This document shows positions 1 to 5,120 of a stretch of 5,120 bases of DNA, one piece after another. Each line of letters opens with the position of its first letter. Position 1 is the first letter of the stretch. The stretch spans positions 1-5,120 of the forward strand of contig JAOZRC010000442.1 in NCBI GenBank assembly GCA_029940345.1, read 5' to 3'. Both the position numbers and the translations under genes were made by a program. Under the pieces are notes generated by a model. That model was not told where the DNA came from. It searched no databases and worked only from the letters and a program-made list of their open reading frames with translations. This DNA comes from Desulfobacterales bacterium. GTDB lineage: Bacteria > Desulfobacterota > Desulfobacteria > Desulfobacterales > JAUCGF01.

Positions 1-1817
1 GCAATAAAATAGAAAATGATATCGCTCTTATCTCTCCAAATTTCCTGGTAATTATTTTGTATTGATTTCGCAACTGATGATTTCGCACCTAAAGTTTGTA
101 TGTTGAAATACGGAGGATTCCCAATAACCACATCAAACCCGCCATCCCCCATAATCTTAGGAAACTCTTCTTCCCATTTAAAAGCGCGTTCGCTGGCAAC
201 TTCAGGATCATCAATCAGCGAATTGCCACATTTGATATTATTGCTTAAATCCGTTAATGTTCGACCTTTCCTGGCGGTACGCAACCAAAGAGACAGCTTT
301 GCTATTTCAACACTTTCCTCGTTAATGTCAACGCCGTAAAGATTATTTTCCAGGACGGCGGCCTCAATATTGAATAGGGCTATTTGCCCTTTTTTTAATT
401 CGGTTTCAAGATCAATAATAAATTGGTGTTCGTCAATGAGGAAATTGAGCGCCTGATTTAAAAAAGCGCCGCTGCCGCAAGCAGGATCAACAATTTTAAG
501 GGACGATAACCACGATTTATAATTTTCTATTTTGGAATATAATTTTTTGCCTTTTTCTGACAGTTTACCGGATTTCAGGTGACATGTATCATCAATTTCA
601 ATATCGTTAAGCTCTGATTCCTCTTTTTTTTCGGTACATAACCTGCCAATGGTATTCTCAACGATATATTGAGTGATATATTTAGGGGTGTAAAAGACGC
701 CATCTTTTTTTCTTTTGCTTTTGGCTTTATTAACAGGCACACCTTCCAATTCTGCCGTTATCTCCTCGATTTCAGACAGCGAATGCTCAAAAATGTGGCC
801 AAGAATATCAACATCCAATTCGGTGTTGAAATCATAAGATGACAGTTTGGGCAAACCGGTCAGCAGTGTTTCATCATCAATGATGATTTTGTCCAGCGTT
901 TCATCCAGACAGAATAAGCCGCCATTATAGGCAGGAATAGAATCAGTTGATTCATTCCCTTTGTAACCTGTGTTCAAATAGCCGAAAAATTGTTTGAATA
1001 TGTTGTAAAGCGGTTTTTTGGAATCGTGTTCTTCGAGGGTTTTATAACGCTGAATAATGATGTTAATGAAGTTTGGTTGCAGTAATTCTCTATCTTCTGA
1101 GAAAAGGATAAATAAAAAACGGTCTATTAATTTCTGTGATTTTTTAAACAAAGTCAGCTTGTTGTATCCGGGATTGTTTTTTATCAGGTTTTCAAACAGT
1201 TTGTTCTTAAAACTGGAATAATCTTTGTAGAATTGCTTTGATATATTTTCTTCCTGATAAATTGAATCTTCTTTTAGTTTTTTAGGCGTACCGGCAAAGA
1301 TACTGTCTTTTGACAGAACCAGATATAAAACTTCAAACGCTTGTTTTGACAAATCAAACAGGTCGAATTCTTCAAATTCAACTTTGTTGTCGATAAAAAA
1401 CCGCAATTTATGAAAATTTGAGGTGATGACATATTTACATACTGGTTGGTCAATTTTGTAGCCAAATGCTTGTTTGGTAGCATTTTTGAAGTCTTTTGTT
1501 TTGGTAGATTTCAATTCAATCACGGCAATTGCTTTACCATCTTTTAAAATTGCGCCATCCGCTTTTTTGCCATCGGTCTGATTTTTAAATTCGCGTACTA
1601 AATTGAAATCATCCTCTGGTTTCAGGGTATATCCAAGCGCACTGACAAATACATCCCTGAGGAAACCACCCTGATACTCTTCCTCTTTCATTCGCTTAAT
1701 TCTTTCAATTTTTGAAGATGTATAATTGTCCTTGAAAGCTTTATAGGCCGTCTTGATTTGATCTTGGTCAATACCGGCTAAATATTTTTTGATTACAGAT
1801 TTTTGAAACATTGACAT
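1..1817 (-). CDS. Type IIG restriction-modification enzyme (Eco57I-like nuclease-methyltransferase fusion), N-terminal 605 residues
   Basis: The reading frame is open without a stop from the ATG at 1817 to the window edge, so the C-terminus is missing. Seen: a PD-(D/E)XK-type nuclease near the N-terminus with D87, then E101-L-K103 in the context KADGAI...IAVIELKS. Next come IFEHS (342-346), GVFYTP (373-378), the S-adenosylmethionine-binding motif DPACGSGAF (444-452) and the catalytic NPPYF (567-571). The NPPY box and motif order are those of N6-adenine methyltransferases. A nuclease plus methylase in one chain is the type IIG pattern: the protein should cut unmodified DNA and methylate its own sites. 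Family members are usually near 1000 residues, so the rest, with the target-recognition domain, should lie to the left. A second in-frame ATG at 1811 is less likely, because the ribosome site fits 1817 better. The gene looks much more A+T-rich than recB, suggesting transfer. A BREX PglX-like methylase is the main alternative, but the nuclease motif argues against it. Confidence 0.9.
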   Translation of the reverse strand, partial: MSMFQKSVIKKYLAGIDQDQIKTAYKAFKDNYTSSKIERIKRMKEEEYQGGFLRDVFVSALGYTLKPEDDFNLVREFKNQTDGKKADGAILKDGKAIAVIELKSTKTKDFKNATKQAFGYKIDQPVCKYVITSNFHKLRFFIDNKVEFEEFDLFDLSKQAFEVLYLVLSKDSIFAGTPKKLKEDSIYQEENISKQFYKDYSSFKNKLFENLIKNNPGYNKLTLFKKSQKLIDRFLFILFSEDRELLQPNFINIIIQRYKTLEEHDSKKPLYNIFKQFFGYLNTGYKGNESTDSIPAYNGGLFCLDETLDKIIIDDETLLTGLPKLSSYDFNTELDVDILGHIFEHSLSEIEEITAELEGVPVNKAKSKRKKDGVFYTPKYITQYIVENTIGRLCTEKKEESELNDIEIDDTCHLKSGKLSEKGKKLYSKIENYKSWLSSLKIVDPACGSGAFLNQALNFLIDEHQFIIDLETELKKGQIALFNIEAAVLENNLYGVDINEESVEIAKLSLWLRTARKGRTLTDLSNNIKCGNSLIDDPEVASERAFKWEEEFPKIMGDGGFDVVIGNPPYFNIQTLGAKSSVAKSIQNNYQEIWRDKSDIIFYFI

Positions 1818-1826
1818 TTAATTGAA

Positions 1827-1831
1827 CCTCC
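1827..1831 (-). promoter_or_regulatory. Ribosome binding site of the restriction-modification gene
   Basis: On the minus strand this reads GGAGG, a full Shine-Dalgarno core, nine bases before the ATG at 1817 and fifteen before the alternative ATG at 1811. The spacing favours 1817 as the start. Confidence 0.8.
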
Positions 1832-1867
1832 ATATCCATTTTTATATTCAACGGGCGACTTGAGATC

Positions 1868-1881
1868 GTGGTAAAAACCAC
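1868..1881. promoter_or_regulatory. Short perfect palindrome upstream of the restriction gene, possible operator or leader hairpin
   Basis: The sequence GTGGTaaaaACCAC is a perfect 5 bp inverted repeat around four A residues, about 50 bases before the restriction gene start. It could bind a dimeric regulator, as controller proteins do for some restriction systems, or fold in the 5' leader RNA. No controller gene is visible in the window, and no convincing -35/-10 pair fixes the promoter. The role is inference; only the symmetry is seen. Confidence 0.35.
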
Positions 1882-1915
1882 CGTCTTTTAGAAAATAGAT
1901 TCAAATACTACTACT

Positions 1916-2050
1916 GCAACTCGGAAGTTCGTCCCCCGGGTTCCAGGTTTATTCGAAGCAGTGGCAGGGCTCGTAGGGCGCCCGTGAGGGCGTCGGCATA
2001 GCAGCGCCTTACGGCGCCACTACAAACCGGGGGAGGAACTTCCGAGTTGC
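1916..2050. repeat. 135 bp palindromic element with long inverted arms and a GC-rich double-hairpin core
   Basis: The left arm (1916-1942) and right arm (2025-2050) are inverted copies with one mismatch and one single-base gap; both ends read GCAACTCGGAAGTTC going inward. The core holds two tight hairpins, CGCCC-GTGA-GGGCG (1979-1992) and GCGCC-TTAC-GGCGC (2004-2017). These are enclosed by a third imperfect pairing, GTAGGGCGCC (1973-1982) with GGCGCCACTAC (2013-2023). The core is much more G+C-rich than the flanks. The form fits a miniature inverted-repeat element or a dispersed palindromic repeat. No clear target-site duplication is visible. A bidirectional terminator is possible but lacks a clean T tract. 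Confidence 0.75.
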
Positions 2051-2084
2051 TGTACTATTTTGTTAGATTATCGGCAACCATCAG

Positions 2085-2266
2085 ACCTTATTTTATCGTT
2101 TAAAACCTTAGTAGCACAAAATACTGATCTATCTCTTTACCTTATTACCTTATTTGTCAGTAAAATATCCTGTTTGATAACTGACCGCCTGTATCTGATA
2201 AGGTAATAAGGTTTAAATTTTATATATTTACATATTCTACTAAGGTTTTAAAAACAAAAATAAGGT
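2085..2266. repeat. 182 bp AT-rich dyad with eight mirror-placed ACCTTA hexamers
   Basis: ACCTTA starts at 2085, 2105, 2139 and 2147. Its reverse complement TAAGGT ends at 2204, 2212, 2246 and 2266. Every pair shares the centre 2175.5, so the two halves are in exact register with no net insertion or deletion. Two perfect stems stand out: 16 bp (2099-2114 with 2237-2252) and 15 bp (2139-2153 with 2198-2212). The segments between them have diverged. It may be a miniature mobile element, a long hairpin RNA, or an array of sites for a dimeric DNA-binding protein. Its start-proximal end is about 270 bases upstream of the restriction gene. Confidence 0.75.
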
Positions 2267-2380
2267 TAGGTAATGATTATAATGGGTTCGATTCAATCTG
2301 TCAAAGCAATACTAAAAACAGGGTGTCTAAACCAGCCAAAATTTTTTCAACCTGTCCAATTGAAATATGAAATTCCTTAA

Positions 2381-2410
2381 AAGCTCCGTGAGAGCGGTAT
2401 ATTTGTAGTG
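2381..2410 (+). repeat. REP-like unit, copy 1 (forward)
   Basis: A 13-base hairpin GCTC-CGTGA-GAGC (2383-2395) is followed by the tail GGTATATTTGTAGTG. The stem sequence differs from the other copies but pairs perfectly, and the tail is shared. Confidence 0.7.
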
Positions 2411-2431
2411 AAATTATGTACTGATTCAGTA

Positions 2432-2460
2432 AGAGTCCCATCGGGACGGCATATTTGTAT
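2432..2460 (+). repeat. REP-like unit, copy 2 (forward)
   Basis: A 13-base hairpin GTCCC-ATC-GGGAC (2435-2447) is preceded by AGA and followed by the tail GGCATATTTGTA. It lies exactly 52 bases after copy 1 and is an inverted match of copy 3. Confidence 0.8.
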
Positions 2461-2490
2461 TGTAATTGCGTATATTTTGTTATGCTGAAA

Positions 2491-2516
2491 CAATTATGCC
2501 GTCCCGATGGGACTCT
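2491..2516 (-). repeat. REP-like unit, copy 3 (reverse)
   Basis: On the minus strand this has the same hairpin as copy 2 (2501-2513) with the tail GGCATAATTG, one base different in the tail. With copy 2 it forms a large cruciform-capable pair with a spacer of about 43 bases. Confidence 0.8.
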
Positions 2517-2540
2517 GACGAAATATTAGGCTGATGATAC

Positions 2541-2568
2541 TACAAATATGCCGTCCTGACTGGACTCT
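2541..2568 (-). repeat. REP-like unit, copy 4 (reverse)
   Basis: On the minus strand the hairpin is GTCC-AGTCA-GGAC (2553-2565), again 13 bases, with the tail GGCATATTTGTAGT. The stem has lost its fifth pair but keeps four. The longer tail matches copy 1, its mirror partner. Confidence 0.75.
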
Positions 2569-2647
2569 GAATGAATTGCACAGGTTGAATTTTTTACCGG
2601 AAAGTGGTCTTCATGGTTCTGTTCGCAAAGCCTAAAACCATACATGT

Positions 2648-2672
2648 AAAAGGGGAAGCTATTTGGGTCCCC
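2648..2672 (-). terminator. Weak intrinsic terminator candidate after recB
   Basis: On the minus strand, about 30 bases after the recB stop, GGGGA pairs with TCCCC across an 11-base loop and is followed directly by TTTT. The stem is only five pairs and the T run is short, so termination may be partial. Confidence 0.4.
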
Positions 2673-2700
2673 AATCCTTTCAAAAACTAACGAGCATGGA

Positions 2701-5120
2701 TTATAAATGACTCAAATCCTCAATCAGTTCGGCGGCAGGCCGGTCATAAAAAACACCGGCTCTATGATAATCCGGGTCGATGCCGCGCAGAAAAATGTAA
2801 TACACACCGCCGAAATGGGTTTTATAATCGTATCCGGGCAGGCTCCGCTTTAAGTAACGGTGCAGAGCGGTGACATATAAGTGGTATTGAAGGGTGTAAT
2901 AGTGGTCGAGCATGTTTTGATTGGCAGCCTCGGCCGTGTAACGCGCAGCCGTATTGCCCAGGTGGTTTGATTTCCAGTCGATGATGTAAAACCGGCCGCC
3001 GTGTTTGAACACCAGATCGATGAATCCGTGCATATAGCCTTTCAATTGCGCAAAAGAGAGCGCCTTGAAACCAGAGGCGATGTCGCTATTCGAAAATCCG
3101 CAGGGATGTTTTGAAAAAACAGCAGACAGCTTATTTGGTGATAATGCCTTGATCGGGAAGAAAAACTCCATCTCAGTGATACGGTCTGGTGCAGTTATTT
3201 TATTCAAGCTGAAATTATCATCAAGTTTGACGGTCAGGGTGTTTGCAACCATGCCTGCGATGGAACCCCCCCAGATTACCGGATCGTAGCCGTACTGTTC
3301 GAGCTTGGCTTTGATCAGAGCGTCGATAACCGGCCGTTCGGTTTCCGTGAAATCCAGATCCTCGAAAATTGAATGCATGCATTCCCCCGCGATGGCTCCC
3401 CGGGGAAAGGTGAAAATGGTGTGTTCGTCGGGTCGCTCCGGTTCGGAAACAGGCACTGCTGATACTCCTGAATGAACGGCAACAAGTGCAGAGTAGCTGC
3501 CGATGCGGTAATTTTCCGCGATTCGTCCGTTGAAAGGGCGAAATGACAGGTTGTCTGAAACATCGCGGGCAGGATCGAATGATGATGCCGACAGGTCTGC
3601 CAATTGGGTTATATCGGTAATTTTGATCTGATTCGCGGCCTTTTTCCGCAGTTGTTCGAGCACCTCGCTGATATCCTGGTCACTTAGCGCCTTATAATGT
3701 TTGCTGACCGTTTTTATCCAATCATCAGAAGCCTTAATCTTGTCGGCCGGTGCATGCAGCAGAAAAGCCATTGCAGACGAATCGACTTGGTTTATCCGTC
3801 CCCAGGTCAGATAGCAGCGGTTACGTGCCCGAGTCAGCGCGACGTAAATCAGGCGCAGATTTTCAGCCAGATGCTCTTTTTCGACCCGTTTTTTGCTTTT
3901 GGGTTCAGATGCCAGGTCCATTACAAAGCGGGGGGAATCGCCATTGCCTGTTATTGTAGCGTCATCTTCATGAAAACAATAGGGGAGCCTGACCATAAAA
4001 TCACCCCATAAAAACGGACAGAAGACGACAGGATATTCCAACCCTTTGCTTCTATGCACGGTGACCAGTTGAACGGCGTTAGCGTCACTTTCAAGGCGCA
4101 CCAGATATTCTTCATCAATATCGTTTGTTTTTCGTTGTGCCAGCCAGTTCACAAGCTCGGCAATGCCCAGGTGTTGTTCAAAAACAGTTCGGTGGAAGAT
4201 TTCCGCCAGATGCAGCAGGTTGGTGATACGGCGCTCACCGTCTCTGAAAGCGATCAGCCGCGACATCACCTTTTCCTCAATCAGAAATTTGCGAAACATC
4301 GGCATAAACCCTTTCTGCTCCCATAATTCGTGATATTCTAAAAAGCGCGCCATCCGCTCTTCAAACTGTGATTCGTTTTGGATACACTCATCCAAAGCGT
4401 TGCCGTCAACTCCCAGTATATCCGTAGCCAGCGCCGCTTTGAGCAGATTTTCCCGGGACGGTTCGGCCAGGGCGGCCAGAATGCGTTGAAGTTCAAGGGC
4501 TTCATGCGAATCAAAAACACTTTCCTTGGTGTTCAGGACACTAGGGATATTCGCAGCTCCAAGTAGCTCCTGCATCTCCCGTGCTTGAGCATTGCGTATA
4601 ACCAGTACAGCAATGTCACCGGGTTTGATGCCTCTCTCAGATGAATCGAACCGGTTGTTGATTTTAATAGTTGTTTTGATAACGGCTTTTCCGGCTTTTC
4701 CCATGGCCAGCAGACGCCCGATTTCTGCCGTAACCGCCCGATAGATGCGTTGTTTGGCGGCTCCTTTATTAATCGGATTGCCTGGCTTACCCCGATAAAG
4801 TTCATTGCGTTCAAATTGAGTCGAATTTAATTGCCAAATATGCAAAGGGGCCTCATTCAGACCGTTGATCAGCAGCTCATCATATTTTTCCTTGAGTTCC
4901 GGATCCGGTGCCTGCACGGGTTCAAAACCGATATCCTCATAAAGAAAAGGGGGAGGAAAGGTGCGGTCAAAAAAGGCGTTGACAGCTTGCAGCAGTCCGG
5001 GTTCGGAGCGCCAGTTGTGTTTCAGGGATGTCTGGCGGTTGATCTGCTTTTTCGCGTTCAGGTAGGCAAAAATATCCGCGCCGCGAAAGCTGTAAATGGC
5101 CTGTTTGGGATCTCCCACCA
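2701..5120 (-). CDS. recB: RecBCD enzyme subunit RecB (exodeoxyribonuclease V beta chain), C-terminal 805 residues
   Basis: RecB is the 3'-5' helicase and sole nuclease of RecBCD, which processes double-strand breaks for recombination and degrades foreign linear DNA. The start is off the window: the frame is open through the right edge, and the first full codon (GTG at 5118) is an internal valine. Counting from it, GDPKQAIYSFRG (2-13) is superfamily 1 helicase motif III, NWRS (35-38) motif IV, TVHRSKGLEY (353-362) motif V and LIYVALTRAR (423-432) motif VI. The nuclease follows: H582 in MHSIFE, E651 in EMEFFFP, D701 in GFIDLVF, and D714 with K716 in IIDWKSNHLG. The tail YHLYVTALHRYLK...HFGGVYYIFLRG (about 745-779) closely resembles E. 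coli RecB. No catalytic residue is missing. About 430-450 N-terminal residues, including Walker A and B, should lie to the right, judged from the 1180-residue E. coli protein. The stop is TAA at 2701-2703. AddA is a less likely alternative because it lacks this closing motif. Confidence 0.96.
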   Translation of the reverse strand, partial: VGDPKQAIYSFRGADIFAYLNAKKQINRQTSLKHNWRSEPGLLQAVNAFFDRTFPPPFLYEDIGFEPVQAPDPELKEKYDELLINGLNEAPLHIWQLNSTQFERNELYRGKPGNPINKGAAKQRIYRAVTAEIGRLLAMGKAGKAVIKTTIKINNRFDSSERGIKPGDIAVLVIRNAQAREMQELLGAANIPSVLNTKESVFDSHEALELQRILAALAEPSRENLLKAALATDILGVDGNALDECIQNESQFEERMARFLEYHELWEQKGFMPMFRKFLIEEKVMSRLIAFRDGERRITNLLHLAEIFHRTVFEQHLGIAELVNWLAQRKTNDIDEEYLVRLESDANAVQLVTVHRSKGLEYPVVFCPFLWGDFMVRLPYCFHEDDATITGNGDSPRFVMDLASEPKSKKRVEKEHLAENLRLIYVALTRARNRCYLTWGRINQVDSSAMAFLLHAPADKIKASDDWIKTVSKHYKALSDQDISEVLEQLRKKAANQIKITDITQLADLSASSFDPARDVSDNLSFRPFNGRIAENYRIGSYSALVAVHSGVSAVPVSEPERPDEHTIFTFPRGAIAGECMHSIFEDLDFTETERPVIDALIKAKLEQYGYDPVIWGGSIAGMVANTLTVKLDDNFSLNKITAPDRITEMEFFFPIKALSPNKLSAVFSKHPCGFSNSDIASGFKALSFAQLKGYMHGFIDLVFKHGGRFYIIDWKSNHLGNTAARYTAEAANQNMLDHYYTLQYHLYVTALHRYLKRSLPGYDYKTHFGGVYYIFLRGIDPDYHRAGVFYDRPAAELIEDLSHL

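Larger units (their letters stand above)
2346..2589. repeat. Composite palindromic element: 18 bp terminal inverted repeats enclosing four REP-like hairpins
   Basis: The outer ends, TTCAACCTGTCCAATTGA (2346-2363) and the inverted copy at 2572-2589, match at 16 of 18 positions. Inside are two forward and two reverse copies of a REP-like unit. The inner pair contains a perfect 21 bp inverted repeat (2432-2452 with 2496-2516). The hairpins are 52 bases apart within each half and mirror about 2474. This resembles bacterial interspersed mosaic elements, which are mobilised in trans by RAYT (REP-associated tyrosine) transposases. None is encoded here. Confidence 0.75.
1818..2700. other. Non-coding spacer filled with three palindromic elements
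   Basis: I see no convincing gene on either strand in these roughly 880 bases. The spacer contains the leader of the restriction gene, three separate inverted-repeat elements (1916-2050, 2085-2266, 2346-2589) and a terminator-like hairpin after recB. The pieces between them (2051-2084, 2267-2345) show nothing I can assign. I see no tRNA gene, no integrase or transposase remnant, and no recD fragment. Confidence 0.7.

Noticed and set aside
100..339. Open frame of 79 codons on the plus strand
   Set aside because: It lies antisense to the methyltransferase core, including the NPPY box, and has no recognisable protein features.
624..631. Run of eight T (A on the coding strand) as a phase-variation switch in the restriction gene
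   Set aside because: The run is short for slippage switching, similar shorter runs occur throughout this A+T-rich gene, and the frame is intact.
1274..1483. Open frame of 69 codons on the minus strand
   Set aside because: It overlaps the restriction gene in another frame. The long frame is continuous through here with family motifs on both sides, so this is a shadow and not evidence of a frameshift.
2381..2568. CRISPR array
   Set aside because: Only four units, in inverted orientations, with unequal unit content and no regular unique spacers between direct repeats.
2613..2641. Hairpin ATGGTT/AACCAT after recB as a terminator
   Set aside because: The stem is six pairs with an 18-base loop and no following T run; the nearer GGGGA/TCCCC hairpin with TTTT is a better candidate.
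3065..4566. Several open frames of 60-104 codons on both strands inside recB
   Set aside because: All are overlaps of the RecB coding frame, which has clear conserved motifs across the whole stretch.
5116..5118. GTG at the right edge as a recB start codon
   Set aside because: It encodes the residue before the GDPKQ box, which lies deep inside RecB proteins, so the true start is off the window.

Overview
The window holds two partial protein genes, both on the minus strand, separated by about 880 bases of repeat-rich non-coding DNA. On the right (2701-5120) is the C-terminal two thirds of RecB, the helicase-nuclease subunit of RecBCD. Its helicase motifs from the GDPKQ box onward and its complete nuclease domain are clear. 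On the left (1-1817) is the N-terminal 605 residues of a single-chain type IIG restriction-modification enzyme of the Eco57I-like kind. It has an N-terminal PD-(D/E)XK nuclease fused to an N6-adenine methyltransferase. The target-recognition end of that protein lies off the window.

A RecBCD-type RecB with a close match in layout to the Enterobacteria protein suggests a Gram-negative proteobacterium or a relative such as Desulfobacterota. The sequence alone does not settle this. By eye, the recB part is near 50% G+C and the restriction gene is clearly more A+T-rich, about one third G+C in sampled lines. That fits an acquired defence gene beside a resident repair gene.

The spacer (1818-2700) is the most unusual part. 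It carries three unrelated, nested palindromic elements in a row. The first (1916-2050) has 26-27 bp inverted arms around a G+C-rich double-hairpin core. The second (2085-2266) is A+T-rich and has eight ACCTTA hexamers arranged as an exact mirror image about 2175.5. The third (2346-2589) is bounded by an 18 bp inverted repeat and contains four REP-like hairpins, two forward and two reverse, with exact mirror spacing about 2474. The four hairpins have different stem sequences but keep pairing, length and a shared flanking tail. A short palindrome (1868-1881) and a strong Shine-Dalgarno site precede the restriction gene, and a weak terminator-like hairpin follows recB.

Functionally, the two genes make a sensible pair. 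Restriction enzymes create linear DNA ends, and RecBCD degrades linear DNA from ends. No recD follows recB directly, as it does in E. coli, so the repeat-filled gap may mark a rearrangement or insertion point. Both proteins are cut by the window edges, so full length and the restriction specificity cannot be judged.
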